A stretch of 64,000 bases of DNA from Phytophthora colocasiae. Lineage: Eukaryota > Oomycota > Peronosporomycetes > Peronosporales > Peronosporaceae. This document shows positions 44,795-54,948 of the stretch, one piece after another. Position 1 is the first letter of the stretch. Each line of letters begins with the position of its first letter. Made by a program: the position numbers and the translations under genes. Under the pieces are notes generated by a model. That model had not been told where the DNA came from. It ran no database searches and worked only from the letters and a program-made list of their open reading frames with translations. Where the stretch lies: positions 744,001 through 808,000 of the forward strand of contig JAGKQI010000046.1 in assembly GCA_018806915.1 (NCBI GenBank), in the 5' to 3' direction.

Positions 44795-45805
44795 CTACTG
44801 GTCCCCGGAGTTCCCCTGACTCTTGGGCGCCGGCTTCTTCCAGCGGCCCTTAGAGCCTTGAGGCTTGGAAGACCTCTTCCATTGCCCCCCAGAGGGGCGG
44901 ACACGTGCGAAGTGTCCGAAACGCCCGCACTCGAAACAGCGGATGCGTTTCTGCTCGGCGAGCCCCAAGTCCATAGGGGCTGGTCCCGAGCCTGCTCCAT
45001 TCCCAGGAGCACTGGCCGACGCCGTCGTCGGCCCGCTGTGACCTTGCCACGCAGAGGCAGGAGTCTGAGCCTGTGTATGGCTGTACTCCTCCTGGAGCGC
45101 GACTTGAATCGCCTCCTCCATCGTGTTGACCTGCACGCGGAACAGTTGCGTGCGGGCCGGGCTTACTCTTAAGCCGTCCATGAACACAGTTACTTGGATG
45201 TGTTCAGGTAGGGGGTTCCCTACCAGAGATGCCGCGAGAACGCGCATCTCTTGGATGTACTCGTGCAGGTCACGTTTCCCTTGCTTGCAGGCTAGGAAGC
45301 GTGACCGCTGGCGATACTCATAGTTCGCCGGGAGGAATGCTGGCCCGAAGCTGTTCGCACAGCTGGGCCCAGGATGTAAAACATCCAGGCGACGTCGCTT
45401 CGCGCGTGTACGCCCATGTCTTCGCTCGACCCTCTGAGGTTAGACAGCGCGAAAGCGACCCGAAGTCGCTCCACCGAGATGAGAGCCGCCTCCATGGCGA
45501 GCTCAACTTCTCGGATCCAGAAGTGAAGGTTTTCACCTTCTTTCCCTTCATAGGAAGAACCTTGAGTCTTAAAGGCTTGGGGTTGAACCGGCCTCGGTTT
45601 CAACCACAGGAGCCTCAAAGCGTTCCTCGAACGTGCTCAATGAGCCCATCGTTCGTACATGTCGAACTGCCGCCACGCGTTCGACCTGCTCGGCCGGCGT
45701 CGCCGCCGCCAAGCTTCGGAAGGCATACATCCCAAAGATGCCCGCCATCTTCCGGACCGACTCAAACTGAGAGTCGGTCAAGTGAGGAAACTCACTTCGA
45801 TCCAT
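44795..45805 (-). pseudogene. Gypsy-2 gag (frameshifted)
   Basis: Starts at ATG 45805 (MDRSEFPHLTDSQFESVRKM) and continues through overlapping frames: ENLHFWIREVELAMEAALIS, FTSWAQLCEQLRASIPP, and 45247..44795 (MRVLAASLVGNPLPEHIQVT, FRVQVNTMEEAIQVALQEEY). It ends with a zinc knuckle CFECGRFGHFARV whose last Cys is displaced. Retrotrans_gag-type capsid order. At least three frame changes. Confidence 0.75.
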
Positions 45806-45889
45806 GGTGGCCAACTACTTCTGGCCACAGAGGATTCAGGTAATCAATCTACCCGCGTAGGCGTAGGATTGACTACAAGTGCTACCAAG

Positions 45890-46205
45890 TGTGACGGGGG
45901 TCACACAGCACTTCACACAGAGGAAGGCTTGGAGTATACAAACTCCTAGTGAACGGCAGTTCACTCGGTCCCCAAAGACTTGGGGAGACTAACTAAAGAT
46001 TAGGTAGATTTAAGACTGAATATATTATAGATACTTGTTAGCTTGGCCTGCAATACAAACTAAAAGATATCTATAGTGTAACCTATATAGAAGGTGATAG
46101 GTGGCTGCGGAGCCACCTGCCACGTGTCACCATGATGTGTGACACACCAAATGTATCCACTTCGGAAGAGTGACTAAAGTCACTCTTCAATGTAACCCCG
46201 TTACA
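45890..46205 (-). repeat. Gypsy-2 LTR (5' LTR of the element)
   Basis: 316 bp, reading as identical to 37865..38180. Confidence 0.9.
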
Positions 46206-46464
46206 CCTTGGCTGCAGTGGAAGGAGGCTTCCTTTTCCCGGAGAGAGACGGCTTGCCTCCTCCACTGCCCTTGACAGTCTTGCAATTTCGGAGCATGGCG
46301 TACGAAGGTGTCTCCCTTCCCCTGAACAGCTAGCTGTCGGGGCGAAGTTCGATCAGCGAACCTCCGTTTCCTCACTCCAAAACTTTTGTGAACAGTCACC
46401 TGTACAGTCTTGATATACCTCTGTGTTGTGATTTATCACATAATATGCAAAGATGCAGGGAGGC

Positions 46465-46678
46465 TGTTGAAGTATGCTCTTTGTCATACAATATTACGAT
46501 CCACCCTCTGTAAGTAGATAACTATGGATTCCACTATAGTTATAGTATCTACTAGTACAGATATGCCAGAACCAACAGTTCTGCCAGCAGGAACTCTAAC
46601 TGCTAAATCTACCACTTCGCCTTTCACTGAGTACAACAAACATCTCTTCTGTCTACACTACTTACGCTACTCGCCAGA
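46465..46678 (+). repeat. Copia-like element 3' LTR
   Basis: 214 bp, reading as identical to the 5' LTR. It is preceded by the purine-rich GATGCAGGGAGGC, a likely polypurine tract. Confidence 0.85.
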
Positions 46679-46950
46679 CAGACAACGCGTCGCTGGTGTC
46701 CGACCCGAGCCTGTGGGCGAACGTGGTGTGCAACATGTCGACTCCTCTGCCGACTACCGCTCCGAACGCGACGGCTGTGCCTAGCACGACAGCCCCACCC
46801 ACCACGGCCCCAACTACGACGAGTCCTCCTGCTACCTCCACTCCACCTAGCACCACGGCCCCACCAACGACGACCAGCCCATCCAGTACTACCCGTCCAC
46901 CAACCACGACGAGTCCAGCCGTCACAACTTCTCCGCCTACAGCGACCTCA

Positions 46951-47403
46951 CCAACGACGACGAGTCCACCGAGCACTACGAGTCCACCGACAACTACGTC
47001 GCCACCCAGTACGACTTCCCCACCGTCTACTGTGACACCATCTACGACGGCTCCACCAACGACGACGAGTCCACCGAGCACTACGAGTCCACCGACAACT
47101 ACGTCGCCACCCAGTACGACTTCCCCACCGTCTACTGTGACACCATCTACGACTTCCCCACCGTCTACTGTGACACCATCTACGACGGTCCCACCAACGA
47201 CGACGAGTCCACCGAGCACTACGATCCCACCGAGCACTACGAGTCCACCCAGTACGACTTCCCCACCGTCTACTGTGACACCATCTACGACGGTCCCACC
47301 AACGACGACGAGTCCACCGAGCACTACGAGTCCACCGACAACTACGTCGCCACCCAGTACGACTTCCCCCCCCCGTCGTCTACTGTGACACCGTCTACTA
47401 CGA
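46951..47403 (+). repeat. 105-bp coding minisatellite in the temptin copy 5 tail
   Basis: Units beginning CCAACGACGACGAGTCC start at 46951, 47056, 47194 and 47299. The spacing is 105 bp except for one interval of 138 bp caused by an extra 33-bp subrepeat. Each unit encodes Thr/Ser/Pro-rich 35-residue blocks (PSTTSPPTTTSPPSTTSPPS type). Confidence 0.8.
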
Positions 47404-47813
47404 CCCCACCGACTACGACCAGTTCTCCCAGCACTACCAGCCCACCCAGCACTTCCAGTCCACCAACAACCTCACCGCCTACTACTACGACTCCGTCTAC
47501 GACCACCCCTCCCAGCACGGTTCCACCAGTGACGACCACTGCTCCATCGACCACTTCTAGTCCGCCGGTGACCACCACGAGCCCTCCAGCTACAACGACT
47601 TCGCCAAGCAGGAGTCCTCCAGTGTCCACGAGTTCACCTCCGCCGACGATCCCTCCCGCCACCACTCGTCCACCTAGCACGACTCGTCCTCCGAGCACTA
47701 CGACGCCCAGCACCACTCGTCCCCCGACAGCGACGAAAGCCCCAGTTACAACTCGTCCTCCTTCGACTACTCGTCCCAGCAATCCTTACAACCAGTACTA
47801 CCAGTACAGCTGA

Positions 47814-49632
47814 AGCACTACACGCCGAAGCACAAGCGCCACTACAAGCCGAATATCAAGCACCACTACAAGCCGAAGCACCACTACAAACCAATGCGAC
47901 AGTACACACCGAAGGGGAACTCCAAGTCCAAGCAGAACTCCAAGCCCAACCGTCAGCATGCCTAGACGGATGTACTACCCAAAGACGCTGCATTTTTCGA
48001 GAGAATGAAGCAGACTGTGAAGCTGAAGATGGAGCCACATCTCGATACTTTGAGCACGATTTCATGATGCATTACTTGACAGAATGAATAAATAATGCTT
48101 TCTTGTTTTTCGCCGCGATTTCGCTATTAAAATGCTAAAACTGCACGTTCGCCAGTTTTGTTTTACAGTTCGCCGAGATGAATGTTTAAGTGAAACGATA
48201 CACCTCAGGGGCCTTCACATTGATGAAGAAGAACTTCATAAAGAGACTTCATTGAAGCTCCTTGTTGTAAGTTTCGTAGCATGATTCAACGTTTCGGTGG
48301 AGGTGATTCACCCTAGCTGAATGAAGATCATGGATGGATATTCTCTAGGTGTTGATATATGTGGCTTGGAAGAAGCCAGCAAGATGTCAGTCCTTGATAA
48401 CGCCTTCAACCCGGGTGCGGATAGATCCGTGGCAGTTCGGCTTCGAATGATTTCCACCTCATTAAGATCTATTCGTGACAGTACCGGTATCCCAGTCCAA
48501 GTTGGTGAGCATATGCAGCGAGCCGGACTCCGCCAAGATGGCACGATGGCATCGTACACCGCACACATGTTCCCAAGCACCACCAGCCTGAGGCAGACTA
48601 CGAGTTGAAGATGCACGTCATGTCGGTGCTGGCTCGTCTTCGCCGCTATTGTCGACTAACCGAAGTTGCCACAAAATCCATCCCAAGACAACTACGTGTA
48701 CATGTACATATTATTCAAAGCTCGTAGCGGAGACTGCCGCTGTTGTTAGAGTTGCACTGCCGTCCACCAGGCTGGCACCAAGCACTGCGCCGCGCTCACA
48801 CGGAAGAAGCACGACGACACCTGACCATGCTGCGCTCACAAGCATCTGGGTGCCGGGCAACACTCCATACACAGCGACTGGCACCGTGTGCTGTTGCCAA
48901 GCAGGACTTGTCGGTCCAAGAACTCGTCGATGGTAATCTCGTGCCGCGGCCAAGTTACGGCACCAGGTGGCCGTAATGTCAATGGAGAATGCCATCGACC
49001 AAAGTATGTGCGGTCTGCAATGCTGCGACGACAAAACCTTTGCAGACTGCCGTTCGCTTACCGCTCGCTCCCCGCCGCATCGTCGCCGCGCATAAAGCCT
49101 GGGCGATGCATACATTCCCGGTGGAGCTCCATACTGGAATCCCTTCACAATGCGGCATTGACTATAAAGCGGTAGAGTCTCTGCATGTAGAGAGAGAGAC
49201 CTTTACCATCGCGGGGAAGGGCAAAATCCGATTTATGACCAATGACAATTCAGTACATACCGGTTTTTTGCGGCACAGCGTCGGTTCGAGCTAAAAAAGG
49301 CGACGGCACGACTTGGTCCGGCTCCTTTTCCTGCTGGTGTAAGTAGCGCCTTCTCCCTCTGTCACTCCCCAAGTTTTCTCGCAAAACGGAAGGCCTAACC
49401 GACTGGAAACCTTTTTGCTTCCTCGGTATTTTGCATCGGCGCGCCGGAGCTTAAAGTGAACAGCGACCAAAAACAATCGATCGATCACTTACTGCCAAAA
49501 GGTACCGACAAAAAGGAAAGCGAACCAAAAGTGCTTAAACTAATCGGACCAGACCGCGGGACCGACGGAATTAGCGGTGCAAAAACAACCAACAGGGAAA
49601 ACAACAACAAACTACTGGTATCACATTATTCG
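47814..49632. other. Intergenic, no confident gene
   Basis: The first 150 bases continue a degenerate repeat (CACTACAAGCCGAAGCAC) after the temptin 5 stop, probably decayed tail sequence. A 95-codon plus-strand frame at 48321-48608 (MKIMDGYSLGVDICGLEE) and a 145-codon minus-strand frame at 48711-49148 have no recognisable similarity. The last about 200 bases are A-rich and precede the gene at 49633. Confidence 0.5.
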
Positions 49633-50708
49633 ATGTGGCCGAAATTCGCAGTGGCCTGTGTGCTGCTGCTCATACAGGGAGCTGTTGCTGATGGTACGTG
49701 TAAAACCTTTTTGTTTCTTGAAAAAAAAAAATATTGACAATGTGGGAATGTTTTTTTTTAAATGTAGATTGCATGTACACGGTGAGTGTTCTCGACGTTG
49801 CAGGTGTGCAGTGCGTCTCAGCAGCGCCATGTTCTGGAACGTATTACGCGTCGGGACTTTCGCAAGGTGTAGGTGCTTGTCCGACTGGAACGAGTTGCGC
49901 ACTACTACCGGAGACTCCGATCATGGGTTGTGCGGCGTCGGGACGCACAGATCTCATTTACGTAAACGCGGACGGATCGTTAACTAAGGATGGCAAGTCG
50001 GTGACACTCCCGGGTGCGTCATCTACCACGTCGGACTCGACGACGGCTCCTACGACTAGCAGCACCGGTAGTACGACGAGTAGTACGACGAGTAGTACGA
50101 CAAGCAGCAGTTCCAAGAGCACTGGTAGTTCTTCCAGCGCTACCAGCAGTGAGAGCAGCAATGCCAATGCGAACTCTGGATCAGGGTCTACTAACTCGGA
50201 TGGTAATGCTTCTAGTGCTTCTATTTCCACTAGCAATTCAGGGGAAATTAATCCTGGCACTGTCATTGCAGGTGGATCAGACTCCAGTAACTCAACTGCT
50301 AACAGCAACAACTCGACAACTTCCGCCTCATCGGCGGCTTCCAGCAATTCTACCAGCTCCAGCAGCTCCAAGGCCTATTCGTGGACTTCGGATTCTGCTT
50401 CGGGAAGCATCACGATCTCGCCCGGCAGCAGCTCAGCGAACCAGCAATCGTTCAACCCGGGCTCCATTCTGAGTGACGACTCCATGTCCTCGAACAAATC
50501 GGCCGAAGGCGGTCTCGGTATCGGCTCTGTCATGGCCATTGTTGTGGGCTGCTTAGCGGTCGTAGCTATCGCAGCCGGCGCACGGCTGTTGAGGAAGGGC
50601 AAGGAGGCCGAGCTGGCAACACCTGAAGCGGCCGGAGCAATGGAGGGCTATAATAACGGCGGTGGAGGTGGTGGCATGACCCCCAAGGAGAATGTGCTAC
50701 TGCTCTAA
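49633..50708 (+). CDS. Ser/Thr-rich type I membrane protein (mucin-like)
   Basis: Two exons, 49633..49693 and 49768..50708 (intron 74 bp, GTACGT...TGTAG, splits an Asp codon), 333 aa. Signal peptide MWPKFAVACVLLLIQGAVA. A compact Cys-containing extracellular domain, about residues 20-110, has six Cys (CMYTVS, VQCVSAAPC, ACPTGTSC, GCAASG). Residues about 110-265 are Ser/Thr/Asn-rich and likely O-glycosylated. One transmembrane helix (IGSVMAIVVGCLAVVAIAAG) is followed by a basic RLLRKGKE stop-transfer and a short Gly-rich cytoplasmic tail. I do not recognise the extracellular domain; a cell-surface or wall-associated role is inferred. Confidence 0.75.
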
Positions 50709-51265
50709 GTTATGGCCAGGAGGAGAGACTCTCCAAGCAGACAGAGGAGAATACAGTGACTGTGCAAACTTTTTGAACATGGGCAAGCGTTGGTTGCGTG
50801 AACCTGGTGAATACAAGTGACTTGGCGCGGTACAAGCGAGAGAGGGAGCAAGTGAACGGTGGTGACGTTCAGTGTTAAAGGTGTCGTCGTGCATATAGAA
50901 GCTTGGGACTATCGAGGCGGGGGCATTTTCGTAGTTCATGTGAATAGTAGCTCTCGGTTTTTCTACCGTCTACGATCATATACGTGCGTGGACGCGGAAC
51001 GACGTCTTTTGTAACTGAGAGGAAGGCTGTCCTCTCTTGCCATTCATTGCTAGTACATGTAGCCTGTCCTTCCAAAGAGCTTTGAATTCCTGGCGTATAC
51101 GTGTCTGACAGCTGGATGGATATCTCGTGAACTTGCATCAGTAGTCCCTATCCGATAGTTGATGAGTATCCAGGTCATGTCGGCCATACGAAAGGTGCTA
51201 AAGTGCTCGTGCATGTGTCCCACAGTGATATTACTCTCAAGCCTGTCTTAATGAAACCCTACCGC
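50709..51265. other. Convergent intergenic spacer
   Basis: About 560 bases between two convergent genes. Holds their 3' ends and terminators; no further gene was recognised. Confidence 0.6.
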
Positions 51266-52351
51266 TTATGTGGCTTTGGTCTTGGCCGCTGCCTCAGCTA
51301 CTGCCTTCGCCTCCTTGAGCGTGAAAAGCTTGGCATCCGGGTCCACGACACCGTAGTTTGCGTAGAGGCGACCGACCCGGTAGAACGCCTTGAGGATTGG
51401 CTCGTCGCTCTTACGCACGAGTTCGGGGAAAGCCTGGTGGAAGGCCGCTGTCGCCCTGTTAAGTTTGTAGTGCGGGATAATGGGGAAGAGGTGGTGGATC
51501 TGGTGCGTGCCGATGTTGTGGCTCAAGTTGTCAATGAGCGCACCGTACGATCGGTCCACGGACGAGAGGTTGCCCTTGACGTAGGTCCACTCGGAGTCAC
51601 CGTACCATGGGGTCTCCTCATCGTTGTGGTGCAGGAACGTGGTGATAACGAGCATACTACCGAACACGAAGATGGGGCCATAGTAGTACAGGGCCATCGT
51701 CTTGAAGCTGAACTCGAAGCACAAGTAGATCGAAAGTCCAGCCACGAAGAAGTGGGCAAGCAGTGAGATAACCACAGCTGACACTTGACGCACGAACAGC
51801 GGCTCGAACGGGTTGAAGTGGTTGACTTTACGGGGCGGGAAACCTTCGACAAGGTAAGCGAACCACGCGGCACCAAGTGCCAGTACCAGGTTACGTGACA
51901 ACGGGTGGTCGTCGGCCTTGCGTTGCGGGTAGAAGATCTCATCCCGGTCAATGTTACCCGTGTTCTTGTGGTGGTGACGGTGCGTAAGCTTCCACGACTC
52001 GAAGGGCGTAAGGATGAGCGAGTGGATGAACGTTCCCACTACGAAGTTGAGCAGGTGGTAACGGGAGAACGCGCCGTGGCCGCAATCGTGGCCCACTGTA
52101 AAGAAGCCCCAGAAGACAATGCCCTGCAGCAGGACGTAACCCGTGCACAGAGCGGCATCCAACGCCCAGAGGTTTTCAACCACGGGCAGTGCACGGGCGT
52201 AATTGAGACCAAACGCTAGCGAAACGGCGATCACCAGACTACGCACGGTGTAGTAGAGCGACAGAGGCACTGAGGCCTCGAAACATTCGCTGGGCAGCGA
52301 GCGCTTGATCTCCGTCAGAGTCGGGAACACGTACGGCTGTTTCGTTGCCAT
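51266..52351 (-). CDS. Omega-3 (delta-17 type) fatty acid desaturase
   Basis: 361 aa from ATG 52351 (MATKQPYVFPTLTEIKRSLP). An in-frame ATG at 52435 would add 28 residues, but the shorter start matches the family's usual N-terminus and length. Membrane-bound desaturase with the three histidine boxes: HDCGH (FTVGHDCGHGAF), HRHHH (KLTHRHHHKNTG) and HQIHH (NIGTHQIHHLFP). About four to six hydrophobic spans include FVVGTFIHSLIL and VSAVVISLLAHFFVAGLSI. In Phytophthora and related oomycetes this family converts arachidonic acid to eicosapentaenoic acid in the ER, using cytochrome b5. No N-terminal cytochrome b5 domain is fused. It ends in KEAKAVAEAAAKTKAT. Confidence 0.9.
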   Translation of the reverse strand: MATKQPYVFPTLTEIKRSLPSECFEASVPLSLYYTVRSLVIAVSLAFGLNYARALPVVENLWALDAALCTGYVLLQGIVFWGFFTVGHDCGHGAFSRYHLLNFVVGTFIHSLILTPFESWKLTHRHHHKNTGNIDRDEIFYPQRKADDHPLSRNLVLALGAAWFAYLVEGFPPRKVNHFNPFEPLFVRQVSAVVISLLAHFFVAGLSIYLCFEFSFKTMALYYYGPIFVFGSMLVITTFLHHNDEETPWYGDSEWTYVKGNLSSVDRSYGALIDNLSHNIGTHQIHHLFPIIPHYKLNRATAAFHQAFPELVRKSDEPILKAFYRVGRLYANYGVVDPDAKLFTLKEAKAVAEAAAKTKAT

Positions 52352-52645
52352 GGCTCGAGCTGTGTCTGCTACTTGCGCTGCACTTGCTGGAATGAGCTCG
52401 AGCGTGTGGCTGCGAAACCACCACGGTGAGTCCATCGGACTCAGAAGATCCCATAGTTAGTGCAAGTGGTGCTGCTGGATGGTGAACGAATGATGTCATG
52501 GACTCTGTGCACCAGTCGTCGAAGGAGCACCGCACACGTTGGATCCCGCCTGCAAGTGTTGCTCACCAAGGTGCAATATGTAGTGTATTTCGTTGAGTGC
52601 AGTGGAATGGTGCACGCACATTTTGTGTTAACTTGAAGACTTGGG

Positions 52646-54811
52646 TTACCGGAAGGGCAGCACCACTTCGTGTTGTAGAATATCTTCAGCTAGAGGACGT
52701 TGCAGTGCGTCCGGATGCATCATGCTGGAGATTAAATGCTGCAACGAGTTGGAGTATTGTCTGTAGGTGAGCAAGGCACGTTAGCACCACGCACGTGCGG
52801 TTCTACTGAAGAGAGTTTCACAGGACATACCGGAACATGACGAGGTCGCCGTCGCGTATCTTCTGCCATTCTTCGCCGCCACTTGCCAGCGTCGTTCCAA
52901 GCGCGAGCTCGTAGATTGTGGCACCCAGAGCGAAGATGTCGCCGGCGCGCAAATTATTCCGGTTGCCTTCGAGCAATTCCCTGCATGAAGACAGAAGTAC
53001 ATTCTTGAGTCTTCGCTCCTGCTTGCACGGAGAAAAAGCACTTACCGACTGAGATACCGATTGTCGCCCTCCGTGATCTCCATGCTGCCGTCGAGGTGAG
53101 CAACAGTTCCCAGGTCGCCTAACTACAAAGTTACAAGTGCTTAGCACCAGTGACTAAAGACGGACGCAATCGCAATACGTAAAACAAACCTTGTAGACTT
53201 CTCCTGGGCCGACTAGGACATTCTGCAGCTTCACGTCCATATGAACCATCTTCTTGCTGTGCATGTCGAAAAGAGCCTAAGGGTAATCCTCTTCGGTTAG
53301 TTTGTTGATCAATATATGATGATGATGAAGCACAACCATGTTACCTGGGCAAGATGGCACAAGATCCGGCACAGCGTTTCTTCCGGAACCTTGTGCGGCG
53401 CATATTGGTTGACGAAGCCAGCCAGCGAGCACCCATCTAAGTTTTCAAGCTGAATGTAAAGCAGGTCGTCTTCGATCCAAGCGTCGAAGTACCGAACGAT
53501 GTGGTTGCTGGTGCTCAACGCTGCTAGTGCCTGTACTTCGCGCAGAGCTCGTTCCCTGGAAATTAACACCAATAAGTAACATGAATTCTTGCTTGAAAAC
53601 AGAAAGCTAGCAAGACGTACGTGTCTGCTTTGCCTCGAAAGTGGCGCTTGCTCTTCTTCACTGCGTATACCCAGCCATCGATCTTCTTGATGCACTTGTA
53701 CACTTTAGAAAACGACCCCGAGCCGATAAGCTACAGAAACGCCAGTCAGCTCTCAAACATACAATTACGACACCAACAAGCAGACAATCAACGTACTCCC
53801 AACTCTGAAAAATCCGACAGATACTTGGAAAGAGGTGACCCATTCTTCGCTCCGACCCACGCCGACGGAAAAGACCGTCGTTTGCGTCTGGAGACTTTCT
53901 TCTTCCCATCTGATGTCGGCTCAGGAGCGAATGGATTCACATAGCTCTCTTCCGACAAGAAGGATGTAGCTTGCTCTCTAACAACATGACAATAAAACAA
54001 CAATACAAATTGAGCAACCCGTCGTCTCGCCACCTTACAGTGCATCAACTCACCCGTTTGGTCTTGGTCTCCTTGCACTCACCACCACGTTGACCTTTGG
54101 CGACCCATTGTCCATCGATGACTGGCTTGAAAACGTCGGTAACCCTTTCCGAGCATACCTCACCTCCATGTGGGTCATATCCTGTGTGAGATTCTGCACC
54201 TGTTCCTCTTGACCCATATCTCCACTACTAAGTCTCGGTCTTTTCTTCAATGGCGACGGTGTCGTAGGATTGGACAATGGAATCACTGGTTGATCTCTCG
54301 GAGTCAAGAAATCCATGTCGTCCTGACTGTATTGTTGCATGGGTGTAGCCATCCCGGGCGTATAATAACCCTGACTTGTACGAGGTAAACCAAAGCGCAC
54401 AGGAGTGTGCGTAGGCTCTAAATCCGGTTCACTCCGTTGACTTGAACAAGCGGTAAAGTCGATTTTCTTGGGTCTGGGTCGCTTGTTATCGTTCTCGCTG
54501 CCTTGTGAAGCCATAAACATAGGTTCTTCACTGCTTTCGTCGTCTATGACGTCGTAGTTAATGCGTTTTTGGATGGCTACACTTTCTTCTTCATCTTCCA
54601 TTGCTGCAGAGCTGAAGCTGTTGCCTTTAGCTGAAGCTTCAAGCGACCGTCGCGCCTTTCGTATTTTTCCTCCGCGCTTGCCATTGGCTGAAGACTGAGA
54701 GAAAAAGTCGTGGATGGACCGCTGCTTCTTAGCGCCACTGGACGAGCCACTGGACGCCTGGGACGCGCCGCCTGTCGCCCGAGCCTTGCTGCGTAAGGCG
54801 TTGAGCAGCAT
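52646..54811 (-). CDS. Wee1-like cell-cycle protein kinase (8 exons)
   Basis: Complement of 54054..54811, 53797..53977, 53621..53730, 53345..53555, 53190..53276, 53046..53122, 52831..52980 and 52646..52760 gives 562 aa, with GT..AG ends and matching phases at all seven introns (62-86 bp, mostly under 80). The first 310 residues are a disordered, Ser/Thr-Pro-rich regulatory region including a PIP-box-like RSIHDFFSQ near residue 32. Kinase domain: IGSGSFSKVYK (P-loop, about 315), YAVKKSK (Lys 338), VHMDVKLQN (catalytic loop, about 431-439), GDLGTV in place of DFG (about 451), and EGDNRYL, a Wee1-family signature. Wee1 phosphorylates the inhibitory Tyr of CDK1 to delay mitosis. Unspliced frames show only fragments. 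Confidence 0.87.
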
Positions 54812-54948
54812 TTTAGGACAATTGACAAAATGCGGATAAAGTGATAATTGATTTTTTTTCCCGCCAAAAAAGGGCGGGAACTAGAATGTGCTTAGGAATA
54901 AGGGATTAAAGTAAACTTCAACTTTTATAATACTACTGGTAATTCAAC

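Larger units (their letters stand above)
37865..46205 (-). mobile_element. Gypsy-2: chromodomain Ty3/Gypsy element, 8.3 kb
   Basis: 316-bp direct LTRs (37865..38180 and 45890..46205) start TGTGACGGGG and end CCCCGTTACA, flanked by perfect 5-base duplications CCTTG at 37860-37864 and 46206-46210. Minus-strand coding order is gag with zinc knuckle, protease, RT, RNase H, integrase, chromodomain, as in chromoviruses. Just inside the 5' LTR the minus strand reads CTTGGTAGCACTTGTAG, containing a TGG primer-site candidate. All ORFs are broken by multiple frameshifts. About 2.2 kb between the integrase end and the 3' LTR carries plus-strand coding capacity. Confidence 0.9.
37195..46296 (-). pseudogene. 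Chromodomain ORF antisense to the Copia-like gag, split by Gypsy-2
   Basis: Two minus-strand parts, 46296..46211 and 37864..37195, are separated exactly by Gypsy-2 and its CCTTG duplication. Their combined length of 756 bases is a multiple of three and the frame is continuous across the old junction, giving a 251-codon ORF starting MLRNCKTVKGSGGGKP. It has a Lys/Arg/Ala-rich N-terminal part, an acidic Ser/Thr-rich middle, then a chromodomain: WNIARIIQRK, FMYRVLWCRK, TWEPGRVLLEGIG. Chromodomains bind methylated histone tails, so it could have targeted heterochromatin. It lies within the Copia-like element, antisense to its gag, and is not a normal Copia component. Confidence 0.65.
34273..46678 (+). 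mobile_element. Copia-like LTR element without pol, carrying nested Gypsy-2
   Basis: Bounded by 214-bp direct repeats (34273..34486 and 46465..46678) starting TGTTGAAGTATGC and ending CGCCAGA, flanked by the 5-base duplication CAGAC at 34268-34272 and 46679-46683. Inside the first LTR edge GGTTATGAGCCC follows directly and resembles the initiator-tRNA primer site of Copia elements. It encodes a Copia/UBN2-type gag on the plus strand and an antisense chromodomain ORF. I see no Copia protease, integrase or RT. Without Gypsy-2 it would be about 4.06 kb. It may be a non-autonomous element moved in trans. Confidence 0.8.
33898..47813 (+). pseudogene. Temptin copy 5 with mucin-like tail, split by nested LTR elements
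   Basis: 33898..34272 encodes a signal peptide, MLPN with an Asn/Tyr-rich insert (NNNYYNNNGANVTG), GHPDGTG, WTKEFC, the EF-like loop DTDGDGQTNGQE, GDPCCQW and GVSHPD. A 12.4-kb LTR composite follows. The gene resumes after the second CAGAC target copy at 46684 (NASLVSDPSLWANVVC), exactly in frame, and continues into about 370 residues of Thr/Pro/Ser repeats. A C9 run at 47366-47374 shifts the frame once more: one frame ends in PPRRLL, the other continues to YNQYYQYS and a stop at 47813. Unlike copies 1 and 2 it has no hydrophobic tail. The distal repeats would be heavily O-glycosylated. The insertion truncates the product after Asp at 34270-34272. Confidence 0.85.

Noticed and set aside
34273..46678. 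Treating the 12.4-kb interval as one giant retrotransposon
   Set aside because: Inner 316-bp LTRs with their own CCTTG duplication show two nested elements of different superfamilies.
46662..47324. 220-codon Val/Gly-rich minus-strand ORF
   Set aside because: It is the antisense shadow of the Thr/Pro-rich temptin tail repeat.
49782..49803. 22-base GTGAGT...GCAG segment as a second intron of the mucin-like gene
   Set aside because: Far too short for an intron and the frame is open through it with plausible residues.
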